From 66-474 sp050737995 (GTDB lineage: Bacteria > Pseudomonadota > Gammaproteobacteria > Xanthomonadales > Rhodanobacteraceae), in the NCBI GenBank assembly GCA_050737995.1, contig JBOHYR010000066.1:53478-117477 (forward strand): 64,000 bases of DNA, read 5' to 3'. The stretch's first letter is position 1; the number at the start of each line of letters is the position of its first letter. The notes below the pieces were generated by a model. It had not been told where the DNA came from. It did no database searches and saw only the letters and a program-made list of their open reading frames with translations. Below, piece by piece: positions 36,190-43,551 of this stretch. Made by a program: the position numbers and the translations under genes.

Positions 36190-36648
36190 ATGGCACTTCC
36201 GCACCGAAGTCATCGCCGCCGCCGCAGGATGGCGGAAATCAACATCGTGCCCTACATCGATGTGATGCTGGTGCTGTTGATCATCTTCATGGTCACCGCG
36301 CCGATGTTGAACCTCGGCGCCGACATCCAGTTGCCGCAATCGGCGGCCAAGGCCCTGCAGGACGAGAAACAGCCGGTGGTGGTGTCGGTCGACGAGCAGG
36401 GCGATGTCTTCCTGACTCTAGGCAAGACTCCGCGCGAAAAAGTTGATGACAAAACACTGGTCAAGGACGTGTCCGCGTTCGTCAAGCAGGATCCAAAAGT
36501 GTCGGTATTGCTGGGTGGCGACAAGCGCGTCGATTACGGCCGCGTCAATCAGGTGCTGGGGTTGCTGCAACAGGCCGGTGTCGCCAAGGTCGGACTGATG
36601 AGCCAGCCCGAGACCACCGTCGTTCCCGCGAGCAATGGAAAGCGCTGA
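36190..36648 (+). CDS. tolR: Tol-Pal system protein TolR
   Basis: A 152-aa ExbD/TolR protein with one transmembrane helix containing the functional Asp in NIVPYIDVMLVLLIIFMV and a periplasmic domain ending with the LGLLQQAGVAKVGL helix. AGGGAACG lies just before the ATG at 36190. Overlaps tolA by 14 nt. Confidence 0.95.
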   Translation: MALPHRSHRRRRRMAEINIVPYIDVMLVLLIIFMVTAPMLNLGADIQLPQSAAKALQDEKQPVVVSVDEQGDVFLTLGKTPREKVDDKTLVKDVSAFVKQDPKVSVLLGGDKRVDYGRVNQVLGLLQQAGVAKVGLMSQPETTVVPASNGKR

Positions 36649-37561
36649 CGCCACCCCGCGCGCGGTCGTCTATTCCGCGTTATTGCACCTCGGTATCGTC
36701 GGCTTCCTGGCGTTGGCGATGCTCAACTGCACCCATTGGGAAGACCTGGCCAATCTGTTGCATCTGCCCGAGGCTTTGCGCCCGGTGACCTGCACGCGCA
36801 TGGTGCGCTTGGAAGGACCGGTGATCGAGGCAACGTTGGTGGGTCCGGTTGGCGCGCCACCGCCACCGGCCGCCCGCCATGCGCGCAAGGCCTCGCCACC
36901 GCACGAGCAGAAAGCAGAACCCAAGCCGAAACCACCCCCGCCCGCCAACGTGCGGGTGCTGCCGACGCCGGTGCCGCAGCCAAAATTGAAGGATCAGGAA
37001 AAGATCGCGCAGATCGCCGATCAACAAGCGGCACAGGCAAAACAGGCGCAGCAGCAGGAGCAGAAACAGCGGATGGCCGAACTGACCAGACAGAAGGAGG
37101 CCGAGCGGATCCTCAAGGAATTGGCCAAGGTCCAAGCCGAGAGCCAGGCCCAGCAGCATCGGGTCAATCTGGAACAACAGAAAGCTCAGCAACTCGCTGA
37201 TCTGCGTAAGGCCAATGAAAGCCAGAACGCCGAAAATGTGCCGGTGGCCAAACAGGCGATGACGGGGCAGGCTGGTACCGACAATGCAGCATACGTGGCG
37301 GCATTGCAGAACGCGATCACCCAGAACTGGCTGCGTCCGGACAACATCCCGGTCGGAACGGCATGTCCAGTTGAAATCGTGCAGATACCGGGGGGTCAGG
37401 TTATCTCTGCCAAAGTACTGCCGAGTTGTCCGTTCAACGAGGTTGGCAGGCACTCGGTGGAAGCGGCGGTGCTGCGTTCCTCGCCATTGCCGTACAAAGG
37501 GTTTGAAAAAGAGTTCTCACGCGACATCATTTTCAACTTCAAGGTGACCTCATCACAATGA
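36635..37561 (+). CDS. tolA: Tol-Pal system linker protein TolA
   Basis: The 308-aa protein has a short cytoplasmic tail and one membrane helix (about residues 13-30), a Pro/Lys-rich stretch (about 85-108), a long Gln/Lys/Ala-rich helical domain (about 120-205), and the C-terminal TolA domain (YVAALQNAITQNWLRPDN to YKGFEKEFSRDIIFNF) that contacts TolB and Pal. It overlaps tolR and tolB, consistent with one operon. Confidence 0.92.
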   Translation: MESADATPRAVVYSALLHLGIVGFLALAMLNCTHWEDLANLLHLPEALRPVTCTRMVRLEGPVIEATLVGPVGAPPPPAARHARKASPPHEQKAEPKPKPPPPANVRVLPTPVPQPKLKDQEKIAQIADQQAAQAKQAQQQEQKQRMAELTRQKEAERILKELAKVQAESQAQQHRVNLEQQKAQQLADLRKANESQNAENVPVAKQAMTGQAGTDNAAYVAALQNAITQNWLRPDNIPVGTACPVEIVQIPGGQVISAKVLPSCPFNEVGRHSVEAAVLRSSPLPYKGFEKEFSRDIIFNFKVTSSQ

Positions 37562-38889
37562 AGGGTGCTCGAATCATGCGAATCACCAGAATCCTGCCGA
37601 TACTGATCCTCGCCTTCGCGTCGCTGTTTTTCGCGGTGCAGGCCGGCGCACAGGGACTTACCGTCCAGATCGTCAATGGCGTGCCTTCGGCGATCCCGAT
37701 CACCGTGGTGCCGTTCGGACAGCAGGGTTCGGGGCCGGCCTCGCCCGTCGACATTGCCCAGATCGTCAGCATGGATCTGGACCGCTGCGGCAAGTTCCGC
37801 ACATTGCCCACCAGCGAAATCGTCGAGTCGCCAACCACCGGCTCGCAGATCAAGTTCGCGACGTGGCAGCAGTTGAAGCAGGATTACATCGTGGTTGGTC
37901 GCACGTCCTACGAGGGCGGCGTGCTCAAGGCCGACTTTGAACTGTGGGATGTCAACAAGCAGCAACAGTTGCTGGGGCTGTCGATTAGCGGACAGGGCAG
38001 CGATCTGCGCCGCGTCGCACACCAGATCGCCGACCAGATCTATCAGAAGATCATCGGCGTGCGCGGTGCGTTCGACACCCGTATCGCCTACGTCACCATG
38101 GTCGGGCTGGGCAACAACGCGCAGTATTCGCTGGTGGTTGCCGATTCCGATGGCTACAACCCGCAGACCGTGGTCCGTTCGCACGAAGCGCTACTGTCGC
38201 CGACTTGGTCGCCGGACGGCAAGGAACTCGCGTACGTGTCGTTCGAAAGCGGCGATTCGGCGGTCTACATCCAGAACATCGCCACCGGCGCGCGCCGCGT
38301 GGTATCGGCGCGGCCCGGCATCAACGGTGCGCCGCGCTTTTCACCTGACGGCAAGAAACTCGCGCTCAGCCTGTCGTTCCAAGGCAATCCAGAAATCTAC
38401 GTGATGGATCTCGCCACGGGCGCGCTGACGCGCCTCACCCACAATCTTGCGATCGATACGGAGCCGTCATGGACACCGGATGGGCAGAACATCATCTTCA
38501 CCTCCGATCGCTCCGGCAAGCCGCAGTTGTATGAAATCCCCGCTGCCGGCGGGACGCCCCAGCGCGTCACCTTCCAGGGCCAATGGAACGGCGACGTCGC
38601 CGTCAGCTACGATGGCAAGAAGCTGGCCATGGTCCAAGGGAATGGAAACGTGTATCGTATTGCGGTGATGGACCGTTCACTAGGTGGTCAAGAGATTTTC
38701 GTTTCCCCGGGCAATCTGGACGAATCCCCCAGCTGGGCGCCTAATGCCAGCATGCTTCTCTATGCAGCCACCGAAGGCCCTCGCGGCGTCCTGTACGCGG
38801 TGTCGGCCGACGGACGAGTGCGCCAGCGACTCGTGCTGAGCGATGGCGACGTCAGAGAGCCTGCCTGGGGTCCGTACCGGAATCCTTGA
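37558..38889 (+). CDS. tolB: Tol-Pal system beta-propeller protein TolB
   Basis: A 443-aa periplasmic protein with a signal peptide (ending FFAVQAGAQG) and two domains: an N-terminal alpha/beta domain and a six-bladed propeller with WSPDGKELAYVSFESG, FSPDGKKLALSLSFQG, WTPDGQNIIFTSDRSG and GPYRNP at the end. It shuttles between Pal and TolA. An ATG at 37576 is an alternative start. Confidence 0.96.
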   Translation: MKGARIMRITRILPILILAFASLFFAVQAGAQGLTVQIVNGVPSAIPITVVPFGQQGSGPASPVDIAQIVSMDLDRCGKFRTLPTSEIVESPTTGSQIKFATWQQLKQDYIVVGRTSYEGGVLKADFELWDVNKQQQLLGLSISGQGSDLRRVAHQIADQIYQKIIGVRGAFDTRIAYVTMVGLGNNAQYSLVVADSDGYNPQTVVRSHEALLSPTWSPDGKELAYVSFESGDSAVYIQNIATGARRVVSARPGINGAPRFSPDGKKLALSLSFQGNPEIYVMDLATGALTRLTHNLAIDTEPSWTPDGQNIIFTSDRSGKPQLYEIPAAGGTPQRVTFQGQWNGDVAVSYDGKKLAMVQGNGNVYRIAVMDRSLGGQEIFVSPGNLDESPSWAPNASMLLYAATEGPRGVLYAVSADGRVRQRLVLSDGDVREPAWGPYRNP

Positions 38890-38973
38890 CGCCATTTTGA
38901 TTGTCACAATGCTTCAATCTAAGATGTTGTTCCTCAACCACCCACTCACTTGTTCAAAAAGGATGGATTCGCC

Positions 38974-39483
38974 ATGAACGCAACCGTTCGCGTCTCCGTG
39001 ATTGCGCTTTTCTGCCTGGCCGCTGCGGCTTGTGCGAAAAAGCAGGAGGTCAAGCCGCCCCCACCACCGGAGCAACCCACCACAACCACTGCCCCCACGA
39101 CCACCGAGGGCGCCTTCACGCCGGCCGATCTGCAAACCAATGCCTGCTTGCGTACCCGGGTGATCTATTTCGACTTCGACAAGAGCAACATCCAGTCGCA
39201 GTTCGACAACATCGTCGCCTGTCACGCAAAGTACCTGCGTGACCGTCCGATGGCACGGATGACGCTGGAAGGCAATACCGATGAGCGCGGTACTCGCGAA
39301 TACAACCTCGGCCTTGGTGAGCGCCGTGGCAATTCCGTCGCCAGTGCGCTCGAGGCCGACGGTGCCTCGTCCGACCAGATCAAGGTCGTGAGCTACGGCG
39401 AGGAACGCCCGGTGTGCCGTGAGCACAATGAAGGCTGCTGGCATCTGAACCGCCGCGTCAACATCGTCTACACCACCGAGTAA
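38974..39483 (+). CDS. pal: Peptidoglycan-associated lipoprotein Pal
   Basis: A 169-aa outer-membrane lipoprotein: signal peptide and lipobox LAAAAC, a Pro/Thr-rich linker, and an OmpA-type domain with VIYFDFDKSNI and TLEGNTDERGTREYNLGLGERRGNSVASAL that binds diaminopimelate of peptidoglycan. AAGGATGG lies 8 nt before the ATG at 38974; the frame extends upstream without conserved sequence. Confidence 0.97.
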   Translation: MNATVRVSVIALFCLAAAACAKKQEVKPPPPPEQPTTTTAPTTTEGAFTPADLQTNACLRTRVIYFDFDKSNIQSQFDNIVACHAKYLRDRPMARMTLEGNTDERGTREYNLGLGERRGNSVASALEADGASSDQIKVVSYGEERPVCREHNEGCWHLNRRVNIVYTTE

Positions 39484-39491
39484 GCGGTGTG

Positions 39492-40292
39492 ATGATCGCT
39501 GCACGAGTGCGCCGCATGCCGCGCAAGGCTGCTGCAATGTTCATGGCCGCTTCGGCGGCCATGATCGTTGCTGGAACTTGCGTGCCGGAAGCGTGGGCGC
39601 AGGACACGGGTCAGGCGCCTCCGGCGCCTTCTAACGCTCTGGTGCTGGTCAACGAGATCCAGAACCTGCAGTCGCAGATGCGACAGATGCAGGGCGAGAT
39701 CGAAGAGCTGCAACACAAGTTGAAGTTGCTCCAGCAGACCAGCAAGGACCAATACGTCGATCTCGACTCGCGTGTTGGCAAGCTGGAACACACGCAACCC
39801 GCCCCGGCGGCGAGCGCGGCGCTGGTTTCATCGGCGTCCGCCAGTGTCGTGCCCGCGGCGTCCGGGACTGCCGCCGAGCCCATGTCCACGGCCGACAAGG
39901 CCGCTGCGCAAGTCGCGTACGACGCGGCATTCAAGTCGCTACGCGACGGCAATTATGTCGATTCCGCGCGCGGCTTCCGGGCCTTCATCGACAAGTATCC
40001 GCATAGTGTGCTTGTCTCCAATGCGTACTACTGGCTTGGCGGTTCTTACTACGTCACGCAGAATTACAAGCCCGCTCTGGCGGCATTCCAGACGTTGTTG
40101 AGCAAATATCCGGACAGCCCCAAGGCGGCGGAGTCGCAGCTTCGGATCGCCGATTGCCAAATCGCGCTCAAGGACTACGCCGCCGCGCGCCGGACGTTGC
40201 AGGCGACGATCAAGGCGAATCCTGGCACTGCGCTGGAGAAACGCGCACGCGACAAGCTGCAGGACATGCCCACCAAAACCGGTGCGCAATGA
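39492..40292 (+). CDS. cpoB: Tol-Pal-associated periplasmic protein CpoB (YbgF)
   Basis: A protein of about 266 residues with a signal peptide (ending PEAWAQ), a coiled coil (about residues 50-95, IQNLQSQMRQMQGEIEELQHKLKLL) used for trimerisation, and a C-terminal three-TPR domain (YDAAFKSLRDGNYVDSARGFRAFIDKYP, then NAYYWLGGSYYVTQNYKPALAAFQTLLSKYP). CpoB couples PBP1B activity to Tol-driven constriction. Last tol-pal gene. Confidence 0.93.
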   Translation: MIAARVRRMPRKAAAMFMAASAAMIVAGTCVPEAWAQDTGQAPPAPSNALVLVNEIQNLQSQMRQMQGEIEELQHKLKLLQQTSKDQYVDLDSRVGKLEHTQPAPAASAALVSSASASVVPAASGTAAEPMSTADKAAAQVAYDAAFKSLRDGNYVDSARGFRAFIDKYPHSVLVSNAYYWLGGSYYVTQNYKPALAAFQTLLSKYPDSPKAAESQLRIADCQIALKDYAAARRTLQATIKANPGTALEKRARDKLQDMPTKTGAQ

Positions 40293-40299
40293 CGCAGCG

Positions 40300-40998
40300 A
40301 TGACGCCGGGACAATCTGAACCGCGCAAGGCGGTGGTGCTTGTCTCGGGTGGCATGGATTCAGCGGTCACGCTGGCGCTCGCGCAGGAATCCGGTTTCGT
40401 GTGTTACTCGCTATCGGTCGCCTACGGACAACGGCATGCCTCGGAACTCGTCGCCGCCGCGCGCGTCGCGGCGATGCTCGGCGCCGTCGGGCACAAAACC
40501 GTGTCGATCGACCTGCGCAGCATCGGTGGTTCGGCCCTGACCTCCGACATCGCGGTGCCAGAGTATTCCGACACACACGGCGAGCACGCTATCCCGGCCA
40601 CCTACGTGCCTGCACGCAACACCATCATGCTGGCTATCGCGCTGGGTTGGGCGGAAACGTTGGCTGCCAGCGATTTGTTCTGCGGCGTCAACGCGGTCGA
40701 TTATTCCGGTTACCCGGATTGCCGGCCGGAATTCGTGGAAGCATTCGAACGCCTCGCCAATCTCGCGACCCGCACAGGTGTCGGAGGTGCGGAATTGCGC
40801 GTGCATGCACCGCTTATCGACAAGTCCAAGGCCGATATCGTGCGTGAGGGAATGCGTCTGGGCGTCGACTTCTCCGCCACGGTTTCCTGCTATCGCGCCG
40901 ATGCCAAGGGACGTGCCTGCGGTCACTGCGACGCGTGCGTACTGCGCGCGCGTGGATTCGCGGACGCTGGTGTCGCCGACCCGACGCACTACGTTTGA
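40300..40998 (+). CDS. queC: 7-cyano-7-deazaguanine (preQ0) synthase QueC
   Basis: A 232-aa ATP-dependent enzyme of queuosine synthesis that turns 7-carboxy-7-deazaguanine into preQ0. The PP-loop is VLVSGGMDSAVTLA, and the zinc-binding Cys cluster is CYRADAKGRACGHCDAC near the C-terminus. GTG at 40282 is an alternative start overlapping cpoB. In this order it commonly follows the tol-pal operon together with a tRNA-Lys. Confidence 0.95.
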   Translation: MTPGQSEPRKAVVLVSGGMDSAVTLALAQESGFVCYSLSVAYGQRHASELVAAARVAAMLGAVGHKTVSIDLRSIGGSALTSDIAVPEYSDTHGEHAIPATYVPARNTIMLAIALGWAETLAASDLFCGVNAVDYSGYPDCRPEFVEAFERLANLATRTGVGGAELRVHAPLIDKSKADIVREGMRLGVDFSATVSCYRADAKGRACGHCDACVLRARGFADAGVADPTHYV

Positions 40999-41065
40999 TG
41001 CCAGTTGCCGTTACAATGCGCGGCTTGTCATGATCGTCGTGATGACGAGCATGCCTGTTGTTCCA

Positions 41066-41140
41066 GGGCCGTTAGCTCAGCGGTAGAGCAGTGGACTTTT
41101 AATCCATTGGTCGATGGTTCGATCCCATCACGGCCCACCA
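41066..41140 (+). tRNA. tRNA-Lys (anticodon TTT)
   Basis: Complete cloverleaf with encoded CCA: acceptor GGGCCGT (41066-41072) pairs ACGGCCC (41130-41136), D-arm GCTCAGCGGTAGAGC, anticodon loop CTTTTAA (anticodon TTT), T-arm GATGGTTCGATCCCATC, then ACCA. The accessory region starts directly after it, so the 3' end may be an integration site, though no matching direct repeat was found in the window. Confidence 0.96.
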
Positions 41141-41391
41141 ATTTAATCAATAACTTGTGATGACGACGTCCAATGGCAACACGTAGAATAAGGAAAAAGT
41201 CCCCACACAATCCCCATTTGGCGTGATTTCGATTCCCAGGGTCACAAGTGCCAACATTGGGGGAGACTGCACTGCCCAATCACTGCTTATCGACCATGAT
41301 CGCTGCTGGTGTCGGAGCGACAATTCGCAGCGAAGATGGCTTGGAGTAAGCGGAATTGTTGGTCGCTCATGCGCCGTCGCGACGAATAGTC

Positions 41392-41527
41392 ACTGGACCT
41401 GCTGGATGGTGCGCCGTCGCTGCGGCGTGGCAACCCGAAGCGTTACGCGCAAGCGGATCTCTCGACGTGTGGTAACTTTCGACTTACCGCCATCGCGATC
41501 CTCGACAAACACGGAAAGAATGCTTGA
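41392..41527 (+). pseudogene. 5'-truncated remnant of an unknown gene
   Basis: A reading frame without a start codon runs from a stop near 41391 to TGA at 41525-41527 and reads LLDGAPSLRRGNPKRYAQAD and onward to AILDKHGKNA. Its stop overlaps the ATG of the next small gene (TGATG), which suggests it is the tail of a real gene whose 5' part was lost when the region next to tRNA-Lys was rearranged. No family is recognised. Confidence 0.3.
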
Positions 41528-41811
41528 TGCCGACGAAGCAGAAGAAACGACTGACACTGCAGGAGCTGCGTGAAAATCCCGATCGTTACCCCGGAATCAT
41601 GCAGACCGCAGAGTCGTTCAAAAAGGTCGTTGCTCGCTTTCTCGCGGCCAAAAGGGAAGCCGAGGAAGTGTTTGAAAGTCTGCGCGACGCGGACATGGAT
41701 GAATCTGTGGCGTACTGCCGGGGCCATCCGCTGAGCCCGGAAGCTGTCGCGGCCTTGATCTATGTGGCGCATCGGGCACTGATGTTGGAGCAAGTGAAAG
41801 CTGGAGCCTAG
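41527..41811 (+). CDS. Small hypothetical protein
   Basis: The 94-aa product (starting MPTKQKKRLTLQELRENPDR) is mostly helical and highly charged, with no recognised motif. GGAAAG lies about 8 nt before the ATG. It overlaps the remnant upstream by one base. It could be a leftover of an integrated element. Confidence 0.5.
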   Translation: MPTKQKKRLTLQELRENPDRYPGIMQTAESFKKVVARFLAAKREAEEVFESLRDADMDESVAYCRGHPLSPEAVAALIYVAHRALMLEQVKAGA

Positions 41812-41952
41812 TCCAGGCCGTCTTGGCCCGGCGGACTTCGATGCTCGCCCGGGAACGGCGTCTAGCGCAGCGCTACGGCAATCGACAGGCAGCTCATTAC
41901 TTCAAACGTGCGCTGGCGTTGCGCGAGCAGCATGCTCGGAATAGGCATGCAC

Positions 41953-42918
41953 TCATCGAACCGCAGAGGGTCGTTCAGGCGCGCGGATTGATTTTCGTTG
42001 CGGGTGCGCGCGGCGCAGGCAATCCAAGATGATTTGGACCAGGCGCGATGGTGGTGGCGAGCGCCGGAAAATGGCTGCGAACTGACAGTTGTAATGGAAG
42101 CGAGTCGGATACAGCGGACGCAACTGCTTCTGCGTCTCGAATAGACGGGCGTAGTGGGTGGGAAGGAAGCCGACGAAGCGTCCTGAGAGGATCAGCGTGG
42201 CGACGGCTTCCTGATCTGATGCCTCGGCTGCGCGCTCCAGCCCGAGGCTGTTGCCAGTCTCCATGTTCGGCGAGTGAAACGCCAATCCTGCGTACCGATG
42301 TGCCCACACCTCGCGTTCTTGGCCGGACACGTCGGGGCGCTCGAACAGTGGATGGCCGCGACCGCAATACAGGCGCATCTGTTCATAGAACAACGGCAAG
42401 TACTCGAGCGCTGGTGACGGCCGGTGGGTTGGAATGATGCCGACTTGCCAGACGTTGTCGATAACTCCAGCCTCGATCCGGTGGGTAGGAGCAACGTCAA
42501 GCTCGACCTTCACGTCCGGTGCGCGGGAAGCGAAGGCGCCCAGAGCATCTGCGATGTGCGAATCCGGATTGGTCACCGTTTTGTCGAACAATACGAGGCG
42601 CAACCTACCCCGTACGCGATCGTTGATTTCCCCCACTTCTGTGCGGAACTGACTCACCGCAGTCAGCAACCGCTCGGCCGCCTCGAATACCCGGGTGCCC
42701 TCGTCCGTCATAGCGAATCCGGACCGTCCGCGATGGCAGAGCGTGGTGCCGAGGCGCTCCTCGAGTGCCTTGAGGTGGCGGCTGATGGTAGAGCGCCCGA
42801 TGTTCAGCTCTGACTCCGCGGCCGTCAATCCGCCGCAGCGGACGACAGCTTGGAAAAGTCTCAACTCGCGAAGGCCCGCGTCGGCGAGCACTGGAGTCCG
42901 AATGGTTGATTGTTTCAT
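41953..42918 (-). CDS. LysR-family transcriptional regulator
   Basis: The 321-aa regulator has an N-terminal winged helix-turn-helix (LRLFQAVVRCGGLTAAESELNIGRSTISRHLKALEERLG) and a periplasmic-binding-protein-like effector domain. It is divergent from the TonB-dependent receptor, the usual position of a LysR activator relative to its target. The effector is likely a substrate or intermediate of the downstream catabolic cluster (inference). A perfect 7-bp palindrome covers its start codon. Confidence 0.9.
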   Translation of the reverse strand: MKQSTIRTPVLADAGLRELRLFQAVVRCGGLTAAESELNIGRSTISRHLKALEERLGTTLCHRGRSGFAMTDEGTRVFEAAERLLTAVSQFRTEVGEINDRVRGRLRLVLFDKTVTNPDSHIADALGAFASRAPDVKVELDVAPTHRIEAGVIDNVWQVGIIPTHRPSPALEYLPLFYEQMRLYCGRGHPLFERPDVSGQEREVWAHRYAGLAFHSPNMETGNSLGLERAAEASDQEAVATLILSGRFVGFLPTHYARLFETQKQLRPLYPTRFHYNCQFAAIFRRSPPPSRLVQIILDCLRRAHPQRKSIRAPERPSAVR

Positions 42919-42982
42919 TTTGATGAAACTCAGGTTGGCTTCACAGCCGTTTACACAACCTTAGCGCATGTGTAGCGTTACA
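42912..42982. promoter_or_regulatory. Palindromes between the LysR gene and the receptor
   Basis: GTTTCAT (42912-42918) and ATGAAAC (42923-42929) form a perfect inverted repeat that includes the LysR start codon, and TGTAGCGTTACA (42971-42982) is a second palindromic site. LysR proteins often bind such dyads to repress themselves and activate the divergent gene. TGTAGCG also occurs before the aminotransferase (46651) and before mmsA (48278), but also in front of valS and inside genes, so the motif alone is weak. Confidence 0.35.
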
Positions 42983-43233
42983 GAGAAGGGCTTCATGAGC
43001 GTCGGAGTCGAGAGGCAATGTCAGAGTAACGGCCATCTTTTGCTTTCATGAGCTAAATGGCTGACCGCCACCACCGAGTACCGGCGGCCCGAGTGAACCA
43101 ATGCCTGCAGCGTGGCCGGGCGTTTGGCCAGCTCGTGTCGCCCGTGTGCCGGATCACGCCCCGGCTTGCTGCAAGCGTACGCAGCGAGTCAAGCAGTAAG
43201 TAAGAAACCAACGAACGCATTCTCGAGGGGGCT

Positions 43234-43485
43234 ATGAAAACGGACCCGAATACGATGTCAATAGCGATGCTTGCTGCGCTATGCGCAGGTGCTGCCTCGG
43301 CGGCCGGTGTACCGGCACGGCCTTCGCGCAAAACACGTCTCCAGGCGCGACGGCACAAACGAGTAGCAACGAAATCACGGTCGCATTGCAGACCATCACG
43401 GTCACCGGTTCACAGCCTCGTCGCTTGGAACTCGAGATTGATAATCCGGCGGTTACGGTAACCAGCTAGCAAATCCAGCAGACGG
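43234..43485 (+). pseudogene. Decayed 5' end of a TonB-dependent receptor
   Basis: An ATG with a GAGGGGG site opens a signal-peptide-like stretch (MKTDPNTMSIAMLAALCAGAASA); after one frameshift near 43310 the sequence continues TAFAQN, then LQTITVTGSQPRRLELEIDN, a stop, and QIQQTGKL. This parallels the start of the intact receptor just downstream (LQTIEVTGSHISRAEVETDN, then QIQQTGSL). It is therefore a truncated, frameshifted and stop-interrupted copy of the same gene family lying in tandem. Confidence 0.75.
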
Positions 43486-43551
43486 GAAAGCTGGCTCGGC
43501 GGTTCAGCGCGAGTCGGAAATCAAATGTAACAGTTAAAGACCGGAGGGGTT

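Noticed and set aside
41066..41140. Integration site repeat at the far end of the accessory region
   Set aside because: The tRNA-Lys 3' end sequence was looked for between 58,364 and 60,100 and was not found, so no attachment site is claimed.
41028..41279. Minus-strand frame reading RDGIEPSTNGLKVHCSTAELTA
   Set aside because: This is the translation of the complement of tRNA-Lys, a well-known artefact; it is not a protein gene.
41823..42032. Small plus-strand frame of 69 codons convergent with the LysR gene
   Set aside because: It starts with a TTG without a ribosome site, overlaps the 3' end of the LysR gene, and resembles no protein.
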